DNA of 64,000 nt from Rhodoferax ferrireducens (GCA_002083775.1 MTEI01000002.1:372001-436000), one strand, 5' to 3'. Shown: positions 53,608 through 61,900, counted from the stretch's first letter. Made by a program: numbers and translations. The notes: a model not told the origin generated them from the letters alone.

Positions 53608-53626
53608 GTATGGCTTGGATCGGTTG

Positions 53627-53824
53627 TCAGCCACCCACCACCGGCGCGATCAGGTCGATCTGGTCACCCTCGGTCAGCGGCGTTTGTTGGTAGCTGGTTT
53701 TGGGCACAAACTGGCGGTTGACGGCAGCGGCAAACGGTGGCGGCACGGGTGCTGCGGCCACCGCATCCGCCAGCGTGGCACCGTCGTTCAGGTAAACCAG
53801 CGTCTGATTGACGAGCACTTTCAC
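53627..53824 (-). CDS. thiS: sulfur carrier protein ThiS
   Basis: ThiS is a ubiquitin-like carrier that brings sulfur to ThiG as a C-terminal thiocarboxylate. The 65-residue protein has VKVLVNQTLVYLNDGATLADAV, FAAAVNRQFVPK, EGDQIDLIAPVVGG and the required Gly-Gly end. The GTG start at 53824 overlaps the thiO stop by four bases. A dedicated ThiF adenylyltransferase gene is not in the operon. Confidence 0.94.
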   Translation of the reverse strand: MKVLVNQTLVYLNDGATLADAVAAAPVPPPFAAAVNRQFVPKTSYQQTPLTEGDQIDLIAPVVGG

Positions 53825-54897
53825 GGCGCGGGCTCCAGCGGCAGGCCCAGCTGCACGGCCAATGGTGAGGAACCAGCGTTGACCAGTTCCAGCACGATAT
53901 CGTGCAAAGCGGGCGAGATCAAATAGCCGTGGCGGTAGAGCCCGTTGACCTGCAGCGTGCGCGCGCCCAGCCAGCGCACTGCTGGCTGGTTGTCCGGCAA
54001 GGCCGGGCGGCACTGCGCCACCAGCTCCACAATGCGCGCCTCACCAAACCCGCTGTCCACGGTATAGGCGGCGCTGAGCAATTCGAGGGCTGAGCGCAGA
54101 CTCATCGGCGAGGTGTCGTCGGTCTCGATCTCGGTGGCACCGACCAAAAAGTAGCCGTCCAGCTTGGGCGCGATGTAGATCGGGTAACGCGGGTGGATCA
54201 GCCGGGTCGGGCGCGACAGCCTCACGTTAGGCGCGTGCAGGGTGACGATTTCGCCACGCACCCCGCGCAGCTCGGGCCACTGCGGCTGCGCACCCAGGCC
54301 ACGGCAGTCCAGCACCCAGTCGGGCTCACCGGTCTGTCCGGGGTTGAAGTCCTCCGGGCGGCGCGGGCTGCTCCAGTGCAGCGCCACACCCAGGCGCTGC
54401 ATCTGCGCCAGTAACGCGTCCATCAGTTGGTGGTTGTCCAGCTGGCCTTCGCTGGGCAGCAACAGGCCCTGCGCAAAACGCGCGCCCATGCCGGGTTCCA
54501 GCGCCTCCAGCGCGGCAACGTCCAGCGTTTGCGGGCGGGGCAGGTCCGGCAGGCGCTCGCCGGTGGCGGCCAGCAGCTGGCTGAAGCGCTGGGCATCGGG
54601 TGCGTCCTGGCGGTGCCACACCACCAGCGTGCCGTCGCGCTGGAAGAAAACTGGTGTCTCCAGCGCGCCAATCAGCTCTGGCCAGCGTGCCAGGCCGTGT
54701 TGGCCCAGGCGCACCACCAAGTCTTCGGCAATGGCCGACTCGGCCAGCGGGGCCAGCATGGCGGCGGCTGCAAAAGCGGCGGCACCACGCGAGTCGGCAT
54801 CACGCGCTTCAAAAACACGCAAGGTGTGACCGGCCCCCGACAGGGAACACGCCAGCATTCGGCCCATCAGTCCCGCGCCCAAAATGACGATGTTCAT
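53821..54897 (-). CDS. thiO: glycine oxidase ThiO-type FAD enzyme
   Basis: ThiO oxidises glycine to the imine used by ThiG. The 358-residue DAO-family flavoprotein starts MNIVILGAGLMGRMLACSLSGAG (FAD-binding), and has WVLDCRGLGAQPQWPELRGVRGEIV, the flavin contact GYFLVGATEIETDD and the C-terminal segment VNGLYRHGYLISPALHDIVLELV. It overlaps cytX upstream (ATGA-type, four bases) and thiS downstream. Use of an oxidase implies aerobic thiazole synthesis. Confidence 0.92.
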   Translation of the reverse strand: MNIVILGAGLMGRMLACSLSGAGHTLRVFEARDADSRGAAAFAAAAMLAPLAESAIAEDLVVRLGQHGLARWPELIGALETPVFFQRDGTLVVWHRQDAPDAQRFSQLLAATGERLPDLPRPQTLDVAALEALEPGMGARFAQGLLLPSEGQLDNHQLMDALLAQMQRLGVALHWSSPRRPEDFNPGQTGEPDWVLDCRGLGAQPQWPELRGVRGEIVTLHAPNVRLSRPTRLIHPRYPIYIAPKLDGYFLVGATEIETDDTSPMSLRSALELLSAAYTVDSGFGEARIVELVAQCRPALPDNQPAVRWLGARTLQVNGLYRHGYLISPALHDIVLELVNAGSSPLAVQLGLPLEPAP

Positions 54898-56267
54898 GCG
54901 CGCACCTCACGCAAAGCAGCGGTTGCGTTCGGGCGTGTCAGCCAAGCCAGCGTGAAAGTCAGGGCCAGCGTCGGCAGGGCAGAACCCCATTGCGGCGCCA
55001 AATTAGCCAACAAGTGATAGCACGCTATGCCCGTCAGCCATAGGCCCGCTGCTGTCCAATCCACTTTGCGGTCAGTCAAGCCAAGGGCGGGCGAACCGGT
55101 GGCCAGCCGCCCCAGAATCACCCCATACAGCGGCACAAACACCGAACTCAGTATCAGCAAAAACGGCTCCAGGCTATGCATCGGCAGCACCAGCGCCAGG
55201 CCCGTGCACACCACGGCCAGACTCAGGCCCCATTGCCGGATGCTCCAGCGCGAGCGCAGGCTGTGGCCCGACACCGCGCCGGAATACACGTCGCCATAAG
55301 CGTTGTCGATCTCGTCAATCAGAATCAGGCTGAGTGCCAGCAGGCCACCTTGGGCCATCAGCAGCGCAGTGACCAAATCGGTATCGGGTTGCGCCACACT
55401 CACCACCAGCACGCCCAGCGCGTAACACCAGATGTTGGCCAGCGCATAACCCAGCCAGGTGCCGCTCATGGCGCTGCGGCCGTTTTTCCCGTGGCGCGCG
55501 TAGTCTGCCACCAATGGCAGCCAGGATACCGGCATGGCAATCACCAGGTCCATGGCCGACAGCATCCCCATGCTGCCGTCACCTTGGCGTGCCCAGAACG
55601 CGTCAAAACCCTGCGCCTGCAACTGGCTGCCAAATTGCCAGGTCAGCCAGATCAGCGAGGCCACCACCAGCGGCAGGCCCACGCGGCTGATGAGTTTGCG
55701 CACCAGTTTCGTCATGGACCTGGCCAGCAACGCCACCAGCACAGCCCCCCACAGCAGCGTGGTCAGCGCGATGCCGCCAAAGCCGCTCAATTCCAACCCG
55801 AAGGATTGCTTGCCGATGGCCGCCGTGCCGTCGCGCATGATGACCAACTCGAAAGTGGTCCAGCCAATCAGCTGTGCCATGTTCAGCAGCACCGGCAGGC
55901 GGGCAAAGTTGCTGCCAAAGGTGGCGTGCATCAGCCCAGCGCTGGACAGGCCGGTTTCACAACCGAGCCGCGCCGTCCAGGCCAGCAGGCCCGAGCCGAC
56001 CAGGGAGCCCAGCACGATCGCTATCGCCGCGTCACGGCTGCCGACTGCCGGCACCAGATACGCGCCAATCTGCATCACCAGCAGGCCCACGCCCAGGCTG
56101 AACCACAGTGAGGCGTGGTCGTTCCACTGAAAGACGCGTTCGGCGGGGCTGACAGGGGTCAGGGCGGAATTGACCGCCTGGCCGGATCTGGCGGGTGGCG
56201 CAGCCGAGTGCGTGGGATTCGACGCATGCGTCGAGGCGGTGTGGTGAGAACTGTGTGAATTTGCCAT
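54894..56267 (-). CDS. cytX: predicted hydroxymethylpyrimidine permease CytX
   Basis: The 457-residue protein is a nucleobase:cation symporter-1 (NCS1, cytosine permease-like) with about twelve membrane segments, including FSLGVGLLVMQIGAYLVPAVG, LMHATFGSNFARLP and FELVIMRDGTAAIG. CytX is repeatedly found behind TPP riboswitches and is predicted to import the HMP pyrimidine precursor (known from genome context studies). The first 45 residues are a His/Ser/Ala-rich hydrophilic tail (HSSHHTASTHAS). ATG 56267 follows GGAG. It is the first gene of the operon. Confidence 0.88.
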   Translation of the reverse strand: MANSHSSHHTASTHASNPTHSAAPPARSGQAVNSALTPVSPAERVFQWNDHASLWFSLGVGLLVMQIGAYLVPAVGSRDAAIAIVLGSLVGSGLLAWTARLGCETGLSSAGLMHATFGSNFARLPVLLNMAQLIGWTTFELVIMRDGTAAIGKQSFGLELSGFGGIALTTLLWGAVLVALLARSMTKLVRKLISRVGLPLVVASLIWLTWQFGSQLQAQGFDAFWARQGDGSMGMLSAMDLVIAMPVSWLPLVADYARHGKNGRSAMSGTWLGYALANIWCYALGVLVVSVAQPDTDLVTALLMAQGGLLALSLILIDEIDNAYGDVYSGAVSGHSLRSRWSIRQWGLSLAVVCTGLALVLPMHSLEPFLLILSSVFVPLYGVILGRLATGSPALGLTDRKVDWTAAGLWLTGIACYHLLANLAPQWGSALPTLALTFTLAWLTRPNATAALREVRA

Positions 56268-56321
56268 CCGTTTGCTCCATGCAAAAAGTTGGCAGGCAAG
56301 CGGACATCCAAAACGGGTAAC

Positions 56322-56450
56322 CGTTGCCAGAGAAGGCGGCAACACCCATGGTCAGACTGGCTTCCCTGCGCGAGGATTACCTCAATCAGGTTCAAAGGGA
56401 CTTTCTCAGTCGGCCTGCCGCGTTAACTGCAGGCCAACACCCCTAGCGTG
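56322..56450 (-). promoter_or_regulatory. TPP riboswitch (THI element) controlling cytX-thiOSGE
   Basis: The minus strand shows the THI-box order: GGGGTGT at the 5' side (56445-56439), GACTGAGAAAGTCCC, GAACCTGATT, GAGGTAATCC and CGCGCAGGGAAGCC ending near 56360. The expression platform between this and the start codon contains a GTTGCC/GGCAAC hairpin (56322-56342) without T run. Thiamin pyrophosphate binding should reduce expression, by translation or by Rho. Confidence 0.92.
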
Positions 56451-56523
56451 TGCGCCGTCAGAAAACGGCACGGCTGGATTTTAGACGCGGATTTGGCGAG
56501 CAGCGGGCTCGCTCAGTTTTATA

Positions 56524-56570
56524 TAAGAAATAGGTCTCTAGCCCTTTATCCATATGGAATATTAGCTATT
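56524..56570 (-). repeat. palindromic repeat family, copy 8, extended form
   Basis: TATAAGAAATAGGTCTCTAG, CCCTTTATCCATATGG, then ATTAGCTATT. The right arm is degraded, but TATAAGAAATA matches the extended flank of copies at 38206 and 61826. It lies between the riboswitch and the reductase stop; nothing else was seen in this spacer. Confidence 0.65.
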
Positions 56571-56646
56571 AAAGATATATCAAATGTTTGATCAGGTCAG
56601 TGACCAAAAGCAAACCAAAGCGCTGTCAACGCGCCATGGATCAAGC

Positions 56647-57708
56647 TCAGGCCACCGGCAAAACACCCAGCCGTTGCTGCAGCAGCGCGCTGCTGGTGGT
56701 GTACTGCAACACGCCCGATGCATCGGGGTGCAGCAGCGCAGCCACCGCAAAAGCGGCCAGCGTGGCTTCATGAAAGCCGCTGACGATGAGCTTTTTCTTG
56801 CCCGGGTAGGTGATCACATCACCCACCGCAAAGATGCCGGGCGCGCTGGTGGCAAAGGTGGCGGTGTCCACCGTGAGCTGTTTGCGCTCCATGGCCAGGC
56901 CCCATTGCGCCACGGGGCCGAGCTTGGGGCTGATACCCTGGCAGACCAGCAACGCGTCCAGCGGCAGGGTCAACGTTAAATCTTCCGGGGTGTTGACCAG
57001 CATGCCAGTCAACTGGTCATCAGCCACATGGATGCCGGTGACTTGCCCCGCCTGGAAGTGGATGCGCCCGGCAGCGCGCAGCGCGGCGAACTCGGCCAAG
57101 GCATCGGGGCTGGCTTGCAGCACATCGCGCCGGTGCACCAAAGTCACGCTGCGGGCTTGCTGCGGGCCGGGTTGGGCCAAGGCGATGGCGTTGGCCACGG
57201 CGTCGTCTTCGCCACCCACAATCACCACGTTTTTGCCCGCCAGCGGCTGGGCGCCGAGTTTGTAAAAAAGCTGCCGACCGGCAAAAGCCGCCAGCCCCTC
57301 CAGCTTCAATTCTTTCGGAACAAACGCGCCCACACCCGCCGCGATGACCACCGTGCGCGCCAGAAATAGCTGTCCGAGGTGCTGAGGGTTACCCGTGTTG
57401 GCGCTGGTACCAACCAGCCAACGCCCGTCACTTTGCCGCGCCAGGGTGCTGACCTGTTGGCTCAGGTGAAAGCCCGGTTGGAAGGGCGACACCTGTTGCA
57501 ACAGGTTGAGTGTGAGCTCGCGCCCTGTGCACACCGGCACAGCGGGAATGTCGTAAATGGGTTTGTCTGGGTACAACGCGGCGCATTGGCCACCGGGTTC
57601 GTCCAGCACATCCACCACCTGGGCGGCGATGCCTTGCAGGCCCAACTGAAAGACCGTGAACAAACCGACCGGCCCGGCCCCGATGACCAGTGCGTCAGTT
57701 TCAATCAC
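56647..57708 (-). CDS. ferredoxin/flavodoxin-NADP+ reductase, thioredoxin-reductase-like type
   Basis: The 353-residue flavoprotein has FAD motif VIGAGPVGLFTVFQLGLQG, the NADPH loop VVIVGGEDDAVANAIAL, the second FAD motif FAVGDVITYPGKKKLIVSGFHEATLAAF, but no CxxC redox pair. It is therefore the TrxR-like ferredoxin-NADP reductase and not thioredoxin reductase. The next gene downstream in genome order but upstream in transcription is fdxA, so the two probably form an electron-transfer pair. Confidence 0.88.
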   Translation of the reverse strand: MIETDALVIGAGPVGLFTVFQLGLQGIAAQVVDVLDEPGGQCAALYPDKPIYDIPAVPVCTGRELTLNLLQQVSPFQPGFHLSQQVSTLARQSDGRWLVGTSANTGNPQHLGQLFLARTVVIAAGVGAFVPKELKLEGLAAFAGRQLFYKLGAQPLAGKNVVIVGGEDDAVANAIALAQPGPQQARSVTLVHRRDVLQASPDALAEFAALRAAGRIHFQAGQVTGIHVADDQLTGMLVNTPEDLTLTLPLDALLVCQGISPKLGPVAQWGLAMERKQLTVDTATFATSAPGIFAVGDVITYPGKKKLIVSGFHEATLAAFAVAALLHPDASGVLQYTTSSALLQQRLGVLPVA

Positions 57709-57731
57709 GGCGGTGTGTCAGTATGAGAACT

Positions 57732-58061
57732 TCAGCGTTGCAATTGCGACAGCTTGTCGGTGCGGTCTTTCCACTCTTCAGCTTCAGGCAGCGGCGCCTT
57801 GCGCTTGGTGATGGTTTTCCAGCTCGGCAGCAGCGCCAGCTCGGCATTGATCTTGGTCATGTGGCGCTGGTTTTTTGGCACATCTTCTTCGGCGTAGATG
57901 GCATTAACCGGGCATTCAGGAATGCAGACGGCGCAGTCAATGCACTCATCGGGGTCAATGGTCAAGAAGTTAGGGCCTTCGCGGAAACAGTCCACGGGGC
58001 AAACGTCAACGCAATCGGTGTACTTGCACTTGATACAGGCTTCGGTGACGACATGGGTCAT
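57732..58061 (-). CDS. fdxA: 7Fe ferredoxin FdxA
   Basis: A small electron carrier of 109 residues with one 3Fe-4S and one 4Fe-4S cluster. Cys motifs are [18 protein letters not shown] at the N-terminus and [16 protein letters not shown] in the middle, followed by the long C-terminal extension ([19 protein letters not shown]) typical of proteobacterial FdxA. It lies 23 bases upstream of the reductase gene, and the products probably exchange electrons. Confidence 0.95.
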   Translation of the reverse strand: MTHVVTEACIKCKYTDCVDVCPVDCFREGPNFLTIDPDECIDCAVCIPECPVNAIYAEEDVPKNQRHMTKINAELALLPSWKTITKRKAPLPEAEEWKDRTDKLSQLQR

Positions 58062-58168
58062 GTTGAGTGATCTACGGTTGTATTGAAAGGACGCGATTTT
58101 AAATGCTAGCGCAAGGCAGGCCGCGAGGATAAAAGATCGGCGTCCTCTTCACTTTGATGTGCGTCAAT

Positions 58169-58687
58169 TCACCGTACGCCAGCCGTGCCGTTGGCCGCAA
58201 ACACCTTGCCCAGGGTGCGAATCTGTTGGCCCATATCGGTGCCGACCAGGTCCTGAATGCTCTGCGTGTCGTTCTGGCTGGCCACCCCTGCAGCGCTGAG
58301 GCGGGCACGCACTTCGGCCACATTCACACCGGCAACCTCAGCCACGGTGGTAAGGGATGTTTTGGCCAGCGCCTGCACCGGTGCGGCAAATGGCGGCTTG
58401 CCACCGGCTGCACCGCCAAGCGGAATGAAGCTCAAGGCCAGCACTGCCGTGCAGGCCCCCAGCACCCAGCGGCCGGTGGTATTGGTCAAGTAACGCTTGA
58501 ACGCCTTCACGTTGAGGGCCAGATGCAGCGCCACACCGACCACCATGGCCCAGCCGAGCCATTCGTGTGCGGCTTTGTTCAGGCCAGTGTCGAGGTGGAA
58601 AAACATCAGGCTGCCGGTGACAGCCATCAGTAAAAAGATACCAGTGACCAGCGGGGTGATCCAGGGACGTTGTGCGTTGAGATTCAT
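58169..58687 (-). CDS. DUF4405-like small membrane protein
   Basis: The 172-residue product starts MNLNAQRPWITPLVTGIFLL and has four membrane helices (about 10-28, 36-58, 68-90 region, with His in FFHLDTGLNKAAHEWLGW and ALHLALN). The paired His residues suggest haem binding as in DUF4405/cytochrome b561-like proteins. The C-terminal 60 residues form a helix-hairpin-like soluble part (VAGVNVAEVRARLSAAG). AAAGGAAAAGTC precedes ATG 58687. The function is unknown. Confidence 0.7.
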   Translation of the reverse strand: MNLNAQRPWITPLVTGIFLLMAVTGSLMFFHLDTGLNKAAHEWLGWAMVVGVALHLALNVKAFKRYLTNTTGRWVLGACTAVLALSFIPLGGAAGGKPPFAAPVQALAKTSLTTVAEVAGVNVAEVRARLSAAGVASQNDTQSIQDLVGTDMGQQIRTLGKVFAANGTAGVR

Positions 58688-58881
58688 GACTTTTCCTTTG
58701 GTTAGAGCTAAGGGTTTACCCTTGAAACCTATTCTCTGGCACGGGTTTGAAGTTGCGTGAAGTCGGTGTGTCTCGGGGGTAAAGCCGGGTCGGCAGCAGG
58801 GGTTTCTTGGTGCACAATTTGGCGGCTGACATCGCGTGACAGCCTCCCGTTCCTTCATTTTTTGACCAACCAGGACCCAGC

Positions 58882-60252
58882 ATGAGCAAGCAGACCAAGT
58901 TTTTACTCAACGAAGACCAGATGCCCAAGGCCTGGTACAACCTGCAGGCCGACTTTCCCAAGCCGCTGCCCACGGTGTTGCACCCGGGCACCATGCAGCC
59001 GGTGGGCCCGGACGACCTGGCGCCGTTGTTTCCGATGGCGCTGATCATGCAAGAGGTGACCACCGAGCGCGAGATCGAGATTCCCGAGCCGGTGCGCGAT
59101 GTCTATCGCCTGTGGCGTCCGGCCCCCTTGTACCGCGCGCATGGTCTGGAAAAGGCTTTGGGCACCTGCGCCAAGATCTATTACAAGTACGAAGGCGTCA
59201 GCCCGGCGGGCAGCCACAAGCCCAACACCGCCGTGCCACAGGCGTTTTTCAACAAAGAAGCGGGTGTCAAGCGCCTGGTAACCGAGACTGGTGCCGGGCA
59301 GTGGGGCACCTCGCTGGCGTTTGCCGGGCAGCTGTATGGCATGGAGGTCGAGGTGTTTCAGGTCCGTGTGTCGTATGACCAGAAGCCCTACCGCCGCGCC
59401 ATGATGGAAACCTATGGTGCGCGCTGCGTGGCGTCACCGTCGATGGAAACCGAGTACGGCCGCTCGGTGTTGGCCAAGCGGCCCGATCACCCGGGTAGCC
59501 TGGGTATTGCGATTTCTGAAGCGGTTGAGCTGGCCGTGCAGCGCGACGACACCAAATACGCGTTGGGCTCGGTGCTGAACCATGTGCTGCTGCACCAGAC
59601 CATCATCGGCCTGGAATCCATGAAACAAATGGAAATGGCCGACACCTGGCCCGATGTGGTGGTGGGTTGCACCGGTGGCGGCTCCAACTTTGCAGGTATC
59701 GCCTTCCCGTTCATTGGCCACGGCCTGCGCGGTGGCCCCAAGCCGCGCATTGTGGCGGTGGAACCTGCAGCCTGTCCGTCGATGACGCGCGGCAAATACG
59801 CTTATGACTTTGGCGACACCGCCAAGATGACCCCGCTGACCAAGATGCACACGCTGGGCAGCCAATTCACCCCGCCGGGTTTCCATGCGGGTGGTTTGCG
59901 TTACCACGGCATGGCGCCGATGGTGTCGCATTGCAAGCAACTCGGCCTGCTGGAAGCGGTGTCTTACAACCAGGTGGAGTGTTTTGAGGCTGGTGTGATG
60001 TTTGCCCGCTCTGAAGGCATCGTGCCCGCGCCCGAGGCCAACCACGCCATCCGGGGCGCGATTGTGGAAGCCCTGCGCTGCAAGGCGGAAGGCAAGTCGG
60101 AGACGATTTTGTTCAACCTGTGCGGCCACGGCCACCTGGACATGGCGGCGTATCAAAAGTATTTTGCCGGTGAACTGACCGACGAAACTTACGACGAGAG
60201 CGAACTCGCCATGGCCCTGGCGGGGCTGCCCAGCGTGCCGGAACCTGTTTAA
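58882..60252 (+). CDS. TrpB2-type tryptophan synthase beta-like PLP enzyme
   Basis: The 456-residue protein has the PLP Lys in PAGSHKPNTA (Lys113), phosphate loop CTGGGSNFAGIAFPF, TGAGQWGTSLAFAG and the C-terminal segment NLCGHGHLDMAAYQKY. The N-terminal MPKAWYNLQADFPKP and the greater length (TrpB1 is about 400) define TrpB2. TrpB2 enzymes make tryptophan from indole or phosphoserine without TrpA, or have other amino acid roles. No trp genes are adjacent. Confidence 0.9.
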   Translation: MSKQTKFLLNEDQMPKAWYNLQADFPKPLPTVLHPGTMQPVGPDDLAPLFPMALIMQEVTTEREIEIPEPVRDVYRLWRPAPLYRAHGLEKALGTCAKIYYKYEGVSPAGSHKPNTAVPQAFFNKEAGVKRLVTETGAGQWGTSLAFAGQLYGMEVEVFQVRVSYDQKPYRRAMMETYGARCVASPSMETEYGRSVLAKRPDHPGSLGIAISEAVELAVQRDDTKYALGSVLNHVLLHQTIIGLESMKQMEMADTWPDVVVGCTGGGSNFAGIAFPFIGHGLRGGPKPRIVAVEPAACPSMTRGKYAYDFGDTAKMTPLTKMHTLGSQFTPPGFHAGGLRYHGMAPMVSHCKQLGLLEAVSYNQVECFEAGVMFARSEGIVPAPEANHAIRGAIVEALRCKAEGKSETILFNLCGHGHLDMAAYQKYFAGELTDETYDESELAMALAGLPSVPEPV

Positions 60253-60268
60253 GGAGAGGCTCGGTATC

Positions 60269-60336
60269 TGTCATGCCGGACTCGATCCGGCATCCATGGT
60301 TGCTGGATATGGATTGCGGGTCTGGCCCGCAATGAG
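60269..60336. repeat. dispersed TGTCATGCCGGACTCGATCC-type repeat, copy 2
   Basis: TGTCATGCCGGACTCGATCC, GGCATCCATGG, then GATTGCGGGTC...CCCGCAATGAG. It matches the copy at 36991 in order and ends. The stems GCCGGA/TCCGGC and GCGGGTC/GGCCCGC can fold. It lies behind the TrpB2 gene. Confidence 0.75.
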
Positions 60337-60376
60337 CAATTTTTTGTGCGTTACGTCGAGCTTGCAGCCCTGAAAG

Positions 60377-61090
60377 TCAGCTTGTGATGATTTCCAGCAA
60401 CCGGTCGAGTCCGCCGGACTCGATCGACACGTTGGCCGCCTCGCGCACCGCCGGTTTGGCATGAAAAGCCACTGACAGGCCAACCACGCCCATCATCGGC
60501 AGGTCGTTGGCGCCATCGCCCACGGCGATGGCCTGCTCAGGCGTGATGCCAAGTTGGGCGCAGGTTTGCAGCAGCATGCTGCGTTTTTCGTCACCGTCGC
60601 AAATATCGCCCCAGGCTTGGTCCAATGTGCGGCCAGTCAGAGTGTCGCCAGCCACTTCCAGCACATTGGCGCGGGTGTAATCTATGCCAAGCCGGTCGCG
60701 CAAGCGGTCAGAAAAATGGGTGAAGCCGCCTGAGACCAGCAGCACCTTCAGCCCGGCTTGTTTGCATGCGGTGATCAGTTCTTCCGCGCCAGGGTTCAGG
60801 CGCAGGCGGTCGGTGTAAATCTGCTCAATCTGCGCCAGCGTCACGCCTTTGAGCAGCGCCACGCGCTGGCGCAGGCTGTCTTTGTAATCGGTGATCTCGC
60901 CTTGCATGGCAGCTTCGGTGATGGCCGACACCTCGGCCTTTATGCCCACCGCATCGGCCAGTTCGTCCACACACTCGATGTTGATGAGGGTCGAGTCCAT
61001 GTCAAAGGCGATGAGCTTGAAATCGCTCAATGCCAGTGGCGGGGTGATACCGGCCATCATCAGGCCGGGGGCGAATTCGGTATGTGGCAT
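60377..61090 (-). CDS. serB: phosphoserine phosphatase
   Basis: SerB releases serine from phosphoserine, the last step of serine synthesis. The 237-residue HAD-family enzyme has the nucleophile motif IAFDMDSTLINIECVDELA (Asp30, Asp32), VLLVSGGFTHFSDRL (motif II) and AIAVGDGANDLPMMGVVGLSVAFHAKP (motif III). It lacks the N-terminal ACT domain of longer SerB proteins. ATG 61090 follows GATCAAG; a TTG nine bases earlier is unlikely. Confidence 0.95.
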   Translation of the reverse strand: MPHTEFAPGLMMAGITPPLALSDFKLIAFDMDSTLINIECVDELADAVGIKAEVSAITEAAMQGEITDYKDSLRQRVALLKGVTLAQIEQIYTDRLRLNPGAEELITACKQAGLKVLLVSGGFTHFSDRLRDRLGIDYTRANVLEVAGDTLTGRTLDQAWGDICDGDEKRSMLLQTCAQLGITPEQAIAVGDGANDLPMMGVVGLSVAFHAKPAVREAANVSIESGGLDRLLEIITS

Positions 61091-61111
61091 CTTGATCAAA
61101 AGATATGTTTT

Positions 61112-61149
61112 CTATAGCTACCAGCCCTTTATTTATATGGGCTAGAGGT
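61112..61149 (+). repeat. palindromic repeat family, copy 9
   Basis: CTATAGCTACCAGCCCTTTA, TTTATATGGGCTAGAGG. Good match to the family order TAGCTA - AGCCCTT - GGGCTAGAGG. It lies between serB and the CbiM-like gene. Confidence 0.8.
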
Positions 61150-61184
61150 TGATTTTGCGATAAATTTGCAGAGGGCCAGGGCGC

Positions 61185-61805
61185 TCAGGGTTGGCGTTTC
61201 AGGTAAAGCTGATCAGACCAGGTGGCCAGCCATTCGGGTTTGAAGGCGACCAGGATGGCGGTAAACATGCCGGTTAAAAACGCGTCGCCCCAGGCGGCCA
61301 GCCAGTGGGCGACCACGCTCAAATCATCTTCAATGCCAGGCAGCGTGTGGCCCACCAGTTGACCCAGCAAGCCGGCGGCAAACACACACAATGCGGTGCC
61401 GATGAAGGCGCGACCCAGAATATAGACAAACAGGTGCGGTCCGATCCAGCGGCGCACTGCCAGGCCCAGCCCCAGCGCCAGGGTGGCGGGCACCAGGCCG
61501 AGCCACACGGTCAGGTCCACCGCGGTTTCCCAGTCCATGGGCGAGATCAACGCGGCAATCACGCCCACCACACACAACACCGGCACGGCCAGCGGCCAGC
61601 CCAGCATCAACGCCAGCAGGCAGGCGCCCGAGCCCTGCAATTGCAACGGCATCTTGTGCAGCGTGGGCATGGCCCAAAGCCAGGGGATCAGCGTCAGCGC
61701 CGCCAGCATTGGCGTGAGCCGTGTGGCACCCGACATCAACCGCCACGGGCGCATCAACAGCGCGGCGGTGAGGGCCAGTAGCGCAAGGATGAGGTTGATG
61801 GTCAT
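61185..61805 (-). CDS. CbiM-like energy-coupling factor transporter membrane protein
   Basis: The 206-residue protein has about six membrane segments and the end-region LPGIEDDLSVVAHWLAAWGDAFLTGMFTAILVAFKPEWL, a pattern of CbiM/NikM-like substrate-binding membrane components (E-x-x-TG region, here GDAFLTGMF). It lacks the N-terminal Met-His-x-His metal site of classical CbiM, and no T or A component gene lies beside it. The substrate is therefore unknown. Confidence 0.6.
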   Translation of the reverse strand: MTINLILALLALTAALLMRPWRLMSGATRLTPMLAALTLIPWLWAMPTLHKMPLQLQGSGACLLALMLGWPLAVPVLCVVGVIAALISPMDWETAVDLTVWLGLVPATLALGLGLAVRRWIGPHLFVYILGRAFIGTALCVFAAGLLGQLVGHTLPGIEDDLSVVAHWLAAWGDAFLTGMFTAILVAFKPEWLATWSDQLYLKRQP

Positions 61806-61825
61806 GGATCAGTTGCTACCCTAAG

Positions 61826-61875
61826 TAGAGCTACCAGCCCAATCGATGCAAGGGCTTGAGGCATATTTCTTATAC
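61826..61875 (+). repeat. palindromic repeat family, copy 10, extended form
   Basis: AGAGCTACCAGCCC, AATCGATGC, AAGGGCTTGAGGC, then ATATTTCTTATA. The tail ATATTT-CTTATA is shared with copy 7 before rng and (reversed) with the copy at 56524. It lies before the CbiM-like gene and behind the DUF1854 gene. Confidence 0.7.
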
Positions 61876-61900
61876 AGCCTACCGGATGTTATTGAAGTGA

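Noticed and set aside
56647..57708. Thioredoxin reductase
   Set aside because: The FAD and NADPH motifs fit, but the CxxC redox pair is missing and the neighbour is a ferredoxin.
58826..58846. TGACA pair upstream of the TrpB2 gene as another PhoB box
   Set aside because: The two units are 10 bases apart and not 11, and there is no third unit.
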